A DNA stretch of 64,000 bases from Anthoceros angustus (GCA_010909165.1 VJWM01000172.1:372001-436000), one strand, 5' to 3'. Positions 1-12,197 are shown, numbered from the stretch's first letter. Numbers and translations are program-made. The notes: generated by a model from the sequence alone, not told the origin.

Positions 1-252
1 GCAAGTGTCCCTACCTATAGGCGAGGGGCTTCTAGTGGAGTGGCAGTACATAGGCCTATGGATAGGCCTATGGAGGGGCCCATGAAGGAGGCGCTCACAT
101 GAGCCAGAATGGAGCTAGGGGTGACATGGTTTTGAATTGAACGACCCATGGATGTCTCAAACATCCGTGGCGACTTGGACACTTTGGGAGAGGTGTGGCG
201 ATGTGTGGGATAGCAAGGAACTTGGATGAGAGGAGGCTTGCCCATGTTGTAG

Positions 253-1163
253 CTACCTCCTAAGTGGGGCTACCTCATAAATCCGGAAGGAGTAGAACTA
301 GGTACCTTTAGGGTGTTCCAAGAGGGAACGTGGATACAAGAATTAAGGGCAGCTCAAACTAGGATTTTAGAGCTAGAGTCAAGTGTAGGTAGGCTTACGA
401 AAGAGAAAGGCGACTTACATGGGAGCTTGAGGGAGTCGTTGAGGCATCAAGAGATGGTGCAAGAGTTGGATGGCATTATGGTGACACGCGCTAAGGAGAA
501 GGAAGGATGGGTCTTGGAGAAGAGAGGGATGAGAGAACAAGTCCAACAATTGGTGTGCCATGGCGATGGCCAAGAAGGATGTAAAGGAGGTCCAGAGCCT
601 TCGGAGACTAAGGATGAGTTATTAAATGGCAAGGACCTCGAGGTAGGAGAATTGAGAAGGAGAAGGAGACCCTACAAGAGTCATGGGACTCCCTCCAAGC
701 GGAGTTAGAAGAAGCCAAGGGGCTGTGAGAGAAGCTAATCGTAGGGCCTCGCAAGAGGAAGAGAGTCGCAAGAAAGCCGAGGACATGGTACGCCGCTTGG
801 TTGTGCGAAGAGAAGGTTCAGAGCCGATCATACCTTGCAAAAGAGGATGTTGAGGCGCCCCACGATGCGGAGGAGAAGTATCATGCTATGTCCATACAAG
901 TGGGGCAGTTGGCTGTGGAAAGGGAGGCTTTGCAAGAGAAGTGTGGGACGGGCGAGTGGCCTGCAGACTTGGAAGATTTGAAGAGCAAATATCGCAACCT
1001 ACACGTTAATTCGGCCAATAGACTGGCTAGAATCAAGGCTGATCTGGGTAGAGCTTTGAGGGAGAGGTTGGCACCCCCCCACAGTGATGATAGAAGGATA
1101 CTAGAAGCAGAAGGTTTGAAGGCTGCGGACCTTGTGACCCAAGCGAGACGGTGGAGCCGATGA
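253..1163 (+). pseudogene. Coiled-coil ORF upstream of the G1 LTR (broken)
   Basis: Two open stretches (253-708 and 801-1163) in different frames read as one charged, Glu/Arg/Lys/Leu-rich protein typical of a long coiled coil, for example around ELRAAQTRILELESSVG. The first stretch is open from 253 without needing an ATG, so the true start lies further left. A GEWP motif in the second half recurs in the related minus-strand region at 46.8-48.3 kb, which supports a conserved retroelement protein rather than a chance ORF. I see no protease, RT or integrase motif. By position it is the last ORF before the LTR, where some plant gypsy families carry an additional ORF. Function unknown. Confidence 0.45.
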
Positions 1164-1392
1164 GTCGAATGGGAAGAAATGAATGAGCAAGTCAGGAGAT
1201 GACTGGAGGAGGAAGAGGAAGGCATGGAGCAAGATCCGCTCACGGGAGACCTTCTGCAGTGGAGAGCGTGGAGGCGGTAGGGCCATAAGAAGTGACCCTA
1301 CGTCCGTAGGAGGTGTAGAGGGTGGCCCTACATCCGTAGGATCACCCGGCGGTGCGACGGCATCTAGAGGTAATTGAAGAGGGTGGTGGTAG

Positions 1393-2542
1393 CTTGGAGC
1401 GTGGGCTCATTGCTTAGGGGAAGACTTTTCTTTAGGGGAGGACAGGCATTAATGCTTGTCAACCCAGTAGGGTGTGTTGACTAGCTGGATAGGAATGTTG
1501 ACAGGAGCCATTAAGGCTCACATAGGTAGAATTTGCTAGAATAGAATTTCACCCAAGATGCTTGGATGTCAGAACTTAAAATCTGACAGTAGGATACACT
1601 AAAATAAGGAGTGAGGCGGAGGGCGCGCTGTGGGAGGTCAGATGTGAGGACCTCCTACAAAAGGAGGGAGCTTGTGAAGTAAAATTATCGTGTCTTGCGC
1701 CTCCCTACCTCGTGAGTCCTTTGCTCCTTGTGAAGGAAGTTCGTGCCGCAAGCCAACGAAGGCCCGGTAGAGAGGGAGTTTGCGACCGGAGTGCTTGGCG
1801 GAGGGCGCCCCCAGTGTCTCTGCGAGTTGCTCCCTTGTGAATGGTTGCCGTGTGAATTGCTTTGCTTTGAGTGTGTGGCGATGCTCAAGGAACTCGGCTT
1901 GAGGGTAGACTGCAGGAAAGACTCGGAGGTTCTCGCCGTCCGTGTGAACTACACAACCGCCCAAGGAAAACTTGTTGATTCAGACGGACCCTGTGCGCCA
2001 GCCGTAAGGGCGAGTTGGAATCAATAAGCTAGATGGTGGTATTAGAGTAGGAGGTCATGGAAGGAGAGTAAGTAGGTGTGTAGGATGAAGGAAAGCGTTG
2101 ATGATGGTAGAAGAACGGAATATTGAGGAGGGAATTAGAGTGTAGATCATAGCCGATGGCCCAAGGCAGAGCCTAAGGGAGGTGTCCCAAATCACAAGTA
2201 GAACGTGCTCCGGGTAAGGGGAGCTAGCCCGGGAGGATAACATTGCGGTGCGGATCGTGGGGTCCTCGGTGCCCACGTGATTCCACGCTTCGAGGCATGG
2301 CCTACGATAGTGTCGTGTCGCTGTAGGCCGTGAATTGGTGAATTTTCAAGCAAAGGCAAGTAGTGTAGCCGCTGAGGGAAGTAGGATGATGCCTTGCTTG
2401 TTGAGGGGCCGGTGGTTGTAAATAAATGTGTGCATGGGTTGAACCTTCACCACAACCAAGATCTCATGGGACGAAACCCAACGCATGTTACGTGATAAGT
2501 GTGGACGCCACAGGTGAATCTCTAAGCCCGGATCCGCCCACC
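1393..2542 (+). repeat. LTR of G1 (3' LTR)
   Basis: This stretch is collinear with the reverse complement of 44,730-45,905: the same order of conserved blocks is seen, including TTGCTAGAATAGA, GGCTTGAGGGTAGACT, TTTTCAAGCAAAGGCAAG and GGGACGAAACCCAAC. The ends are set by comparison with the N copy (which ends CTACCACA) and are good to within about 20 bp. The ORFs that cross it on either strand are incidental. Confidence 0.6.
1656..1664 (+). promoter_or_regulatory. TATA-like box in the G1 LTR
   Basis: TACAAAAGG sits within CCTCCTACAAAAGGAGGG. The related LTR at 45.65 kb has CCTCCTATAAGAGGAGG at the same position on the minus strand, so an A/T core inside a short GGAGG/CCTCC inverted repeat is conserved between the copies. 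This is the likely core promoter of the LTR, inferred from position and pattern only. Confidence 0.3.
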
Positions 2543-5280
2543 GCTGAAAGCAGCCGCTGTTTCTCCTCCATTGCTTTCCTCCTCCATCTACTCTTTCCCG
2601 AGGTCCGCATTTCCTTCTCCAAAGGGCTTGTATCCCCGCTTGACTCGACCGCCATCTCCTCGCCGCAGCTTTGCAACGCCGAACTCCTTGCACCGCCGCC
2701 TATTCTCCTCCGCCTTCAGCGGAGCTGAGGCGTTCTATCTCGTCAAGTCTTGGATTCTCTGAGAACCCCTCGCCGCTCCGATGCATCTTGGAGTTGCAAC
2801 TCCAAGGTGTCCTCGCTGCCTCCGCCTCCCGCCGCCTCTACTCTCCGCACTGCACCGAGGTCCCCAATCTCCGGTGCCGACCTCCGCTGCCTCCTCACGG
2901 CTCGACCGTGCTTGTTCACCGCCGCCTCCCGCCGCCTATTCTCCTCCGCCTCCCTCCACCGGTTTCGATCACGCCGATAGTGATCGCGGTCGGTCTTTGG
3001 CCGGGCTTCCGCCTCCCCGGTCGCCACAGCCTTGCTGGTCTTGCCACAACCAGCCGCCGCCAGTCGCGAGCCCTCTCCGCCTCCGCCCTCCTTCGGCCGA
3101 GATCCTCGCCTGCTTGGGCCTCTCAGGTTCGCTCACCGCCACCCATGAAGAAACTTAGTCCGGCCCCGAATGGACCCGACTTCTCTTCGCCTCCCGCCTT
3201 CGATGCGGCCGACGCCTTCCGCCTCCTCGCCTCCCATCCGCCTCCCGAGGAGCACCATGCGCCTGTGGCTTCCACCTCCGGGTCTACCGTCTCAGAGACC
3301 CTGAGCATACCGCCCATGACGAAGCTGACCCGCTGTGTTCTTCCACGGCCGCCATTGGTGAGGCCCCCAAAAGTCCGTGTGGAGCGGCATCTCACGGCCG
3401 CCAAGGACCTCCATACCGCAGGGAGCGAGTCCGGCTGGGCTCTCCGACCTAATCAGTCCCTTAGGTCTGAGCCGAGGTCCCGAGCCTCACCTCCTTGGCC
3501 CTCTTGGCCGCCAATTCCTTATTCGCCTCTTCGCCTCCCGCCTTGAGGGTGAGGGGTTCGGAGCCGACCCCTTGCCTCCCACATGACCGCCCGGGTGGGG
3601 TTGCTGGGCCTCCCGCCTGACCGCCTCTTTCTCTTCTCACCGCCTCACTTCCACCCGCGGGGGCAAGGGCACGGGTGCCGCTCGGTGTTGCGTTGGCGGG
3701 TGGCACCGCCTTCCGCCTCTTGGCCCCGACGAGTCCGCCGGGCTCATCGGGCCGTGGGCTGCGGCCGGGTGTTCGGCCGGCCGCCGCCTCCCGCCTGACC
3801 GCCTCGGCCGCACTGCCCGTGGGGCACCAAGAGGAGGGAAGGGATATATCTTCCCACACTTCCCTAGGTGGTGAGGGGTCCGCTCCAGACGATGGAGTCC
3901 GAATCCTCCCGCCTCCTCCCGACCTGCTTGGCCCTAGGGGTCGGGCCTCCACCTGGCGCCTTGCCCTACTCCGGGTAGGGGCCAGCCCTTCCCGAGCGCC
4001 CGCCTTCTTCCCCATCCTTCAGAGGTCGAGTGTCCCCACATGGATCGACATGGGATAGTCCCGACGGAGGTGGCTTCTCGCACCTCACCAGGGCCTCGCC
4101 AACCGCTAAGACGATCCTTCCCCGCCTCTTCACCCGCCGCAAGCGCATGCGTGAACACCATTGTTATCACCAAGGTGATCCACCTTGGTGTTCCAGGGAC
4201 GGCGATCCGGCCACCGCCTCACTCCCGTCCAAGCAGTCCGACATCAACCAGCCGTTGGTTGCCGCCGCCCGCTTCAGACGCCGCTGCGCTCTATCTTTCC
4301 CCGCCTTGAGGGGCGCCTTCTTCCCCATCCATCGCCTCACCTCCTTGGCCCTAGGGGTCGGGCCTCCACCTGGCGCCTTGCCCGCCTCCTCCTCCTCTAG
4401 GATCCTCCCGAGGTTCTTGGATCGAACCTCCTTGTTGGCCGCCAACATCTTCCGGCGAACTCCGGACTAGGTGACAACATCAAATGTCGACGGCTGGAAC
4501 ACGTCTAGGTGCCACTCCTCAGACCAATCCTCCTCCAGCCCACGGCCCAAAGTCCGGAGATAGCCGGTCACAATGTTGCGCCCACCAGTTCCATGGCGCC
4601 CATACCTCAGCCTTTTGGGTCCCATCGCCTTCTTCTTCTTACTCCGGCAGATTGTCCGTGATCACGGCACGATGCGCCCTTCACGCTGTCACGCCCAACC
4701 CCAAAGGTGAGCCGCGAAGGTGCCCGAGCTGCTCAAAGAGATAGCGCCAGAGAGCGGGGTTATGGAGCGCAAGAGACGAATTGTCTCGAGGTCGCAGAAA
4801 TGACCTCCTCCTCCGCTGCTGAGTAATCTCATGAGGGTGCCCTTCCCCGTCAGAATCGCCAGAGGTCCGCATGGCTTACTCACCTTGCGCCCGCCACTCG
4901 CCTTACGCCGCTACAGACGGGCGTGAATACCGCTATAACGGCCTCGCAAGGCTACGGCCCCGGCTGGCCGTGATGCCCGCTCCACTGTGGCGCCCACGTC
5001 CGCCTGTCGACTCACGACTCAACTTCTAAGTTATCATGATTATCCTGCTTTTGACTCTGAGTGGGTCCGGACTTATCCTACTCCCATGTCCGTGGTTTCG
5101 TAGTGGTACTGGGTCCACTTTACTCCGAGTCCGGAGTACTCCGAGCTATCCGGTGCTTATTCCTCCTTTTCCGCCTTTATTTTATTTCTACGAAAAACAA
5201 AACCCAACTTATTTCCTAACCCCCAAGGGAAGTCCGTAGCCCACATACTCCTTCTCATCTCATACGCCTCCGCCAACACT
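2543..5280 (-). other. GC-rich 3' region of G2 after integrase
   Basis: About 2.7 kb of GC-rich DNA follows the integrase C-terminus. On the minus strand several frames give Arg/Glu/Ala-rich, coiled-coil-like peptides (for example within 2743-3027, 3461-4015 and 4167-4448), while the + strand gives Pro/Ser-rich shadows. A 38-bp block beginning TTGGCCCTAGGGGTCGGG occurs twice (about 3,928 and 4,349), so the region has internal duplication. It may be a broken extra ORF like the coiled-coil ORF of G1, or an old LTR or untranslated region. No recognisable domain. Confidence 0.35.
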
Positions 5281-5289
5281 AGGCATGAT

Positions 5290-6320
5290 ACTTTTTCACC
5301 CGCCACCCGTTCACCCGAGTGGGCAACAGTCCACCATCCAACCGCCAAGCTGAACGGACCCATTGGCGTATACCTGTACTACCTGGTAAGGTCCCATCCA
5401 TCGCAAGTGGAGTTTACCCGGAAGTGCATATGGCGTCATAAGAAGGGCCAAATCTCCTCCTTCACATACTCCCGATTCCCGAGCCTCGTGGCCACTGCGC
5501 TGATGCTGATAGATTGCATCACTGCATCGCGCCTCTTCCCGACCTCCGTATGCCGGACAAACCCTAGCACGCCCGCTGGCTTTCTTCATCCGTTAAGCCG
5601 CCTCCATCATGACTCTGAGTGTTGGCACCTCAAACTCTACCGCATAACGGGTGAATGCCCATAGGTTAGGTAATACGAGTTCGCGTAGTTACCGCCTCCG
5701 AAGGCCCATAGCTACCGATGGTAGCTTTGTATCCTACCGGCATAGTTAACCGTAAGCTTATTCAGGATGCGATAAGTCCGCTGGTCTTCACAATCCGCTG
5801 GCCTTCGGGTTGTAGGGGCCGCTTGCATGTGTGATGCCAAAATAGTCCGTCATTGCTATCACATCATTGAGGAAATGAGTCCCCTATCGCTACCTGCAAC
5901 GCACCCATACTGTGATGATGTTCTCAGAGGAATTTGCCACCGTGCAGAGTCCGTTCTAGTTGCCACCGCCCACCCACCGGGTGAGTCCGCCACCAAGATG
6001 TACCCTGGTGTGTGCCTCGTCAGGTCAGATAGGTCCACGTCGATGCCCCATTTCTCAAATGGTGCTAGTGCAGTATGGGCACCAACGGCCATTGTGTTGT
6101 GGAGTCGGCTTCCCGATCCACCGACAAGCATCACATCTCTTCACAAATTGGTGTGTTTCCATACATGGTGGGCCACCGACTCAGCCCAAGATTTTCTTGG
6201 TGGTGACTCATACGCATAATGTCCACCGCCTACCCTTCGTGCATCCCTTTATTACCACCTCCGCTCACTGGAGGTACCTCCACGTCCGCCCCACTTAAAG
6301 ATGCAACGTTATACAACCTA
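5290..6320 (-). pseudogene. G2 integrase (broken)
   Basis: Integrase joins element cDNA to host DNA. Visible parts in order: a zinc-binding remnant with RCDAC at the 5' side (about 6,150-6,250), the catalytic core with APFEKWGID (first catalytic Asp) near 6,060 and GSDRG (second Asp region) near 5,900, and the C-terminal GPY/F-type segment LRWMGPYQVVQVYANG near 5,370-5,420. These lie in at least three frames, so the protein is not translatable as it stands. The match to Ty3/gypsy integrases is clear from motif order and spacing. Confidence 0.75.
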
Positions 6321-6462
6321 AAAGGACGGGCGAGTGCAAAGGCTCGTCACTGACCCGTTCAATCCGCTTGGTAGTTCCATTTCCCATAGGTACCGCTCCA
6401 ACTCCGCATAGGTGGGCCGCCTCGCCTTCTCTCTCCCTTCGCTGTGGTCCGCTGCTCCAAGC

Positions 6463-7122
6463 TTAGGGTTTGTCTGCACCTCCACCTCTTCCTCTATCGC
6501 CGCCACCTTCATCCGGAAGGCGTCCTCCGATCTTGCAGATGCCGCCTTTAACTGGACAAGAAGTCGCTGGTGTTGCCGCCTTGCCCGGTCTCCACCTCAA
6601 AGGTGAACTCCAGAGCAATGTAATCCACCTCGCACCCCGGACAAGTCCGCTTTGTTCACCAAATGCTTGAGCGAAGTGATCGATAGAACACAAACTCATT
6701 GGGCGTAAGGTAGTCTCGAATTTCTTAATCACAGATACCATCCCCAACGCCTCTCTCTCCGTAGTAGTGTACCTCCGTTCCGCATGCGTGAGCTGTCTTC
6801 CGGCGTAGTAGATTGGATGATCCCTCCGCTTGTCGTCCTTTTGACTGAGCACTACTCCGATGGCAAAGGCCGACACATCCACATACACATGGAATCGCTT
6901 TCCCCAGTCCGGACCTTTCAATACTGGGGCACTGATCAGGGTGGTCTGTAGGTCTCTGAATGCCGCCTCCCTTTCTGGTGTCCAGGTCCACTCCTCCTCC
7001 TTCCTGAGTAACTCCGTTAGCTTGGCGGCCCGCTTTGCGAAGTCCTGGATGAAACGCCTGTAGTAACCCACCATGCCCAGGAATCCCCGCAACTCCTTCA
7101 AGTTCGTGAGGTCAGGACCCAA
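6463..7122 (-). pseudogene. G2 RT connection and RNase H domain (partly open)
   Basis: This is a 219-codon open frame. It contains the RT thumb/connection signature LRGFLGMVGYYRRFIQDFAK, then an RNase H core with HVYVDVSAFAIG (first acidic residue), the QKDDKRRDHPIYYAGRQL stretch and TEREAL (catalytic Glu). The frame shifts after FETTL; the expected continuation (DHFA and a coiled segment) is visible in other frames down to about 6,318. RNase H removes the RNA strand during reverse transcription. It is continuous with the RT remnant to its right. Confidence 0.8.
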
Positions 7123-7870
7123 TGACCTTCACCTTGTCTTGATCCACCTCTATCCTCTCCCGACACGCTGTCCCAACAAGATCCCTCCTCATACCAAGTA
7201 GCATTCGATGTAGGCAGCTGAGTCTCCTTACAACGCCCCAAGCACTTCCGCAGTGTCCAACGTGCTTGTCCTCCTCCGCACACAAAAGTCGCCCAAGAAT
7301 ACCTCCATGAAGTCCTCGAAAATCAAGACGTTGGTCACCATCCGCATAAATGATCCGGTGCTCCTGCCATCCCGGCGCTGTAGGCGAACGCCCCACTCCG
7401 TGGTGAACGCTGTCTTATCCATCCGACTTTTAGGTGGTTGTAGCCGAGTATCCATCCAAGAAGGAGTAGGTACTCCCCGCCACCTTGTCCAAAGATGTCG
7501 CCCACAAAGGGCATGGGGAAATGGTCCTTCTCAAGGGCGTTGAGCTTCCTCCACCCGCTGCATACCTACCGTCTTGTCGCTTCTTTGGGCACGACAACAA
7601 TGGGTGCTACCCATTCTGCTCACGATTGGGAAGATGATGTCCGCTTCTCCGTATATATTTATCCAGACCTGACCTTGAGCGCTTGGGATCTTGGGCTTTT
7701 TTATCGTCAATCCGAACAAGCACCGCCTCCGCTTCAGATATATATCCGTTCGTGTGGGCGGTTTGCCCTACGCGCCGAGCTCGCCTCGGCACACTTATCC
7801 CACTGCCGTTGAATACGAGGTTCGATCCCAAGAGATTTGGTTCTGATCGCTTGCAGTCGCTCCTCCTCAC
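7123..7870 (-). pseudogene. G2 reverse transcriptase (broken)
   Basis: RT motifs appear in three frames: EWVAPIVVVPK near 7,600, LNALEKDHFPMPFV near 7,520, DKTAFTTEWG near 7,410, a SFMRMVTNVLIFEDFM stretch, then FLGD at 7,288-7,299 where the family has F/Y-x-D-D. The Gly codon in place of the first catalytic Asp would inactivate the enzyme if real; it is a one-base difference and could also be sequence error. The domain order relative to RNase H and integrase identifies a Ty3/gypsy polymerase. Confidence 0.75.
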
Positions 7871-9609
7871 TCCCTCACTCTCATCGTTCCCGCCCCGGTC
7901 TACTTGTCCTCAGTATGGGCAACAAACGGGTGTGGTGCGGTTCTGGGTTGCCTGGCCCACGGCGCCACTCCACGCCTTCCAGGATTTCCTACTTCTTAGC
8001 CACCCCAACACTCTCCTCTGCCAACTACAACGTCCAACGCGATCTACAATGACACATCCATACCCAACCACTTCACCATTCTCAAAAGAACACAGTTCAC
8101 AAATCACCACATACAAACTCACTTATACGATCCCAATCTAACTCTACCGTATCGCTCGTCAGCTTACGCCCTTGCGCACACAACCGCCTCGCGATGGCTA
8201 ACCGGGTATTTCGGCCGATTGTCAGGTACGAACACCGACGCGAGCGTAGTCGAGCGCCACCACCCCGCAGAGGCCAACCAAAACACAAAGCACATCCAAC
8301 AACAATCTTTCACGAGAGGAGGAGCCTGCTGAGCGAACCCCACCGCGAGGGGCCTCCGATCAACCCTTCGCCTTCGCCGCCATGACCACTAACCGCACAC
8401 ACACAAAGGGATTGCGCCTCAAGAGACGAAGAGTGCATGGCAAAGCAAGGTCCGTGTTTATTCATTCTTCCACCCTCCCTTTTTATAGGTGGGGGAGTCG
8501 ATCGTCCACGTGCTTAGTTTAATGCTAGGCGACTTGCCAAGTCCAACAATAGGATCCTTGTCACCCTTGCTCATCCTCGGCCCGCCAAATTTCACCTTGA
8601 CCGTAATATCCTATCCGCTCATATCACCGCCACTCTTAACACTCACACTTCCCAAGGTGTGCACCACTTGGGACAAAACGTCCTATAGAAAAGGTTCCCA
8701 CCGACATCCCACGCTCACGCTGGCTCGCAGCTTCAATCCTTCGATGGGTCGCTTAGCCTGCCCTCCTGGGAGTCTTCCAGACTGCCGGTAGCCCACTCCT
8801 ACCCCTCACCGGTAGGTCCTCCACCTGTGGTAGGAGGTTCCATTCCTCCTACCTGCTCATCCTCGTGAGGTTCCTCCCCACTGCTCGCCTTCGCCTTCTT
8901 GTAGGCGCTCGCCTCCTACCACGGTGCATCCCACTCATGGGGGTTCCTTCCTCACACTGGATTTCACCGGAGGTTCCCTCCTTCCGGGGTCACCTCCTCC
9001 TCATCAGCCTCCACCGAGTAGGAACTTTGTAGGTACCACCCTACCATCAATCGCTTCCTCCCTGATAGCGACTCCACTGCCCTGGAGGTTCCCATCAAGG
9101 CCAGAGGTGCTTCTTGACTTGCTTGGTCGTGCCTAGCCCAAATTTCTCGCTTTCCTTGTACCACTCAAAGTTTCACCTCCAGGTCGCTATTCCACTTGGT
9201 GTCCGTAAAAGGAGGTCTGCTTTCTTCGTCAGTTCCTCACCAGAAGGCCTCAATCGCCTAGGAGGTTGCTGTACAGGTCGCCACCCTACCACTCTCCTTC
9301 TTTGTGCGCCCATGATGCGGACCCTTAGTGGGATGACGACTGTCCCACCCGGCCCCCGATTTGTCACTCCTACCAATGCGGCCTTTGTCTCCACCACCGC
9401 TCCTTCCAACCTGCGAGGCCGTCTCCCAATCCTGTATCCTTTCCATGGCTTCCATCGCCATCGTTTACTATGGCCTGATGGCCCTCACGAGGAGGATGCG
9501 GCCATGGGCTGCGATGCCGCCATGGCGCGGCCCCATGCGTTTTACTATGGCCGCGGACCACCTCAACGCTAGAAGGTGTCCCTCCCGTGTGGATTCATCT
9601 CTTCTTGAT
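7871..9609 (-). other. G2 stretch between protease and RT, no clear domain
   Basis: About 1.7 kb lies between the protease remnant and the first RT motif, which is long for a protease-RT linker. No domain is recognisable. On the minus strand an A/T core, CCTATAAAAAGGGAGG (complement of 8,474-8,489), resembles an LTR core promoter, so a solo LTR or other small insertion may sit around 8.0-8.8 kb; I could not find its ends or a target duplication. Repeated GTAGGAGGT/ACCTCCTAC-type motifs are scattered from 8.8 to 9.3 kb. Confidence 0.3.
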
Positions 9610-10240
9610 CTACGAGATTTGCAGAGGGGTAGTCCTCATTCTGTGATCCTCGTGCTCATACGTCCCAGCTGTCTTCAAGTGAGGTGTACCTCCGTGGTGC
9701 TCATAGCTTTCATCACAAGCAGTGTGTCCTTGCTTCCAAGTGTGATCACACTTCCTTCCTCTCTCGACCTTCCTGATCCCAACCACTGGGTTTGAAGTAT
9801 ATCTCCTTCCTTCCGGCAAGTTTTGTCCGAGTGAGTCCCGAGCCTGTGGTCGCCCAACAAAGACTCGTGACCCTGAGGTCAATGACGATCAATGAAGTCC
9901 AATGTATAGGGGCTCCTTATGGTGGCTTGGACTCCACACCACACACGCGACATATGTCCGCCATCCTAAGGGTTTTGGTGGATGGCTCAAAGGTCGTGAA
10001 CCCCAACCGCCGGCAAAGTGGCTTCCGTGATGAGGTTCACTCGACCCATGGTCCAGGGCACGTTTCAATCACGCACCCAACAATTTCTACCTCAACCATC
10101 ATGCCCGGTCCGTATGAGACACTACCCACCTCCACGCTCTTGGCCTTCCGCCCAAGGAGTTTCGGCTGGTTGTGTCTCCTCGATGGCCTCCCACTTCTCG
10201 CCGATACTTCGGGTTGTCTTTTAACAACTCGCCTATGACA
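9610..10240 (-). pseudogene. G2 aspartic protease region (broken)
   Basis: Minus-strand frames give NLITEATLPAVGVH (about 10,030), a YTLDFI segment (about 9,910) and LLGDHRLGTHSDK or, one frame over, VGRPQARDS (about 9,840). This is the order seen in plant gypsy proteases (a substrate-flap region followed by an LLGRPWL-type motif). The catalytic DTG/DSG triad itself is not visible. The protease cuts the gag-pol polyprotein. The assignment relies on this motif order and on its place between gag and RT. Confidence 0.55.
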
Positions 10241-11900
10241 CCAAATGTTGTTGATCCATCATCGTCGGCCACCTTGAAAGGCGTGGTGGCTCCTTCACGC
10301 ATCAAGCCGCCTTTGATTTTCCAGTCCGCCACCGCCTCGTGGTGGTCTGACCACCTCCGGTCCCGCCGGATCTCTTCCAAGCATCTCCCACTTCCAACCA
10401 CATCCGTGGAACGGTGTGTTTGGGTGAGTCCGCTTTCTAACGCTTCCGGCTTCGGGTTTCGCCTTCCGCAAGAGCTGCCCGACGAACTCCTTCCTTAGCC
10501 GGAGTTGCCTCCTTCGCAGTGTCCTGCCTCCGTATCCGCTATCTCTCATTTTTCTTCCTCTTAACTGCCTCCTCTCCTCTCCTTTCGCGCTTTGGGTTGA
10601 CACTTCCAAGACTCTCCAGTCCGCCTTCTCCTCCTTAGCGCCTGCACTAATTGCTCCAAGTTCCTTCGGCTTCTTCCCACTCCGCCACCGGCCTTCAATC
10701 AGTAAGGCGCAGCCTTAGGGAGAGGGGCGAGGCGCCGGTCTCTCGCCGGGTGGCGAGCGACTGGCCCTCGAACGAGGATTCTGGACACAAGGTACCGCCC
10801 GCCATGTGCCCCGCTCGCTACCCCCACACAAAGCGCTCAAAATCCCTGCCCTTGCCGAAAGGGGTATGGCGACACGTTGGAGTAGTGCCGGTTCCCATAG
10901 CCCAGCACCACCGCTCGAGAATTCGGAGGGGTCCCCGGCTGTCAGACGGAGGTCGATGCGGATGGCCCACCGCCGAGGGTACATCGCCTTGGGATACCGC
11001 GCCCCTGTGGTGCTTCTGCACTTGGTATGCGCCTCCATCGCTTCCCGACTCCCCGTAGTCGCACTCCACCGTTCACGGTCCGAGGGGCTTAGCCTTCGAA
11101 TGCCCATGTTGGTGGCACACCGCACACCATAGATGGGTCCGAACTGCGGGTGGCCGCCCATTCTTTATCCTTCACTTGGTTGATCGTCAACCTCCACCCT
11201 CTTCATTACCTGCTCCAGATCTTCCTCAACCCCGCACTTCTTTCAAAGGAGTCGGGTCAAAGGAACCTCTCGCACCTGGCAAGTGCATCATAACCTCCTT
11301 CTTCTCAACCCTCCGCTGACTACGGCTTTTTCTTCTTATTCTTCCGAGGTTCTTCCTCTCCATGGCATTCTTCTTCGTAGTCCTCCTCCTCCCGATGCTA
11401 CCTCGCCTCATCATCCTCCTCTTCCGAGGGTTCTTCATCTTCGAGTCCGACCCCGCTTCTTCTTTTCTTCTTCTTCCCGAGGCGCCCTCGCCGCTGGCAT
11501 CGATTCTTCGTAGTTCTCCGGACCGCCTTGCTCACATCCTTCTTCGGCTAACAAGAAGACGTGTTTAGCCATTGGCTTGGGTAAGCCACCGCGAACCAAC
11601 GTATCACCGCATGGTGGTGTGGGTGGGTGTCCCAAGAGCGAGAACCGCTCGATGTACGATCCCAACTTCTCCGCCTTGCCTCGCCTGTGTTCTCGAGTTT
11701 GACAGACGTAGCCTTCTTGATCAATCCACGGAATCTTTCCAAGAAGGCATCCTTCAATGCTTCAAGGTCGTGGGGAGCGTTTTCCTGGGCGACTTCCTCT
11801 CAGACCGAGCCGCTATTCTCAAGGACCCCTTGAATACCGGATAAGTCATGATCCAACCTTCTCGTTGAAGTTTGCCCGAGACACGAAATCCTCCACGGTT
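10241..11900 (-). pseudogene. G2 gag with zinc knuckle (broken)
   Basis: Gag forms the capsid that packages the element RNA. In successive frames the minus strand shows KDAFLERFRGLIKKA (about 11,700), SYIERFSLL (about 11,650) and LPKPMAKHVFLLAEEG (about 11,570), as in the retrotransposon gag capsid domain (PF03732 type). Further on, at about 11,080-11,125, lies a zinc-knuckle-like CAVCHQHGHSKAKP, which has C-x2-C-x4-H but Pro where the last Cys is expected. The rest is Pro/Arg-rich. Many frameshifts. Confidence 0.65.
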
Positions 11901-12197
11901 TGGCCTCTCCTTCTTACCCAAAGAGGGAGTACGCTTGCTTGGTCGACGTTGTTGCCATCGCCGCCGACCAACAAGGGTTGAGGAACCGCCTTACCTACCG
12001 ACTTGGTGCTACTTCCTCCTCACATCCGGCCAAGTCCACCCGCTTGCCGGCTGGAGGTCTCACGCTGAGCTCCGCCTCACGTCTCAAGGCCTCGAGCGCC
12101 TCCTCGCGCCCCAACGTCCCACCCACCACTGTTTCGACTACCTCGCCCTCCACAACATCACACTTACCTTCCTAATAGGCTACGAACGATCTCATTC

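Larger units (their letters stand above)
1..2542 (+). mobile_element. 3' part of LTR retrotransposon G1
   Basis: This is the right-hand end of a + strand LTR element whose left part lies outside the window. It consists of a coiled-coil ORF (253-1163), a short purine-rich tract near 1377-1392 that could serve as the polypurine tract, and an LTR of about 1.15 kb. The assignment rests on similarity to the minus-strand copy at 44,730-46,950: both have the same order (coiled-coil ORF, then LTR) and share short exact blocks such as GATTTTCAAGCAAAGGCAAG and CTCATGGGACGAAACCCAAC. No gag or pol of this copy is visible here. Its right boundary abuts the 3' region of the oppositely oriented element G2. 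Confidence 0.6.

Noticed and set aside
1638-2027. ORFs on both strands resembling each other at 45.3 kb
   Set aside because: The similarity is explained by shared LTR sequence rather than by protein conservation.
2671-3546. 291-codon Pro/Ser-rich + strand ORF
   Set aside because: Low-complexity product of CCGCC/CTCC-rich DNA; the opposite strand continues the G2 element, and no start context or domain supports a gene.
3461-4015. 184-codon minus ORF as a separate gene
   Set aside because: Compositionally driven; kept only as part of the G2 3' region because no domain or conserved start is visible.
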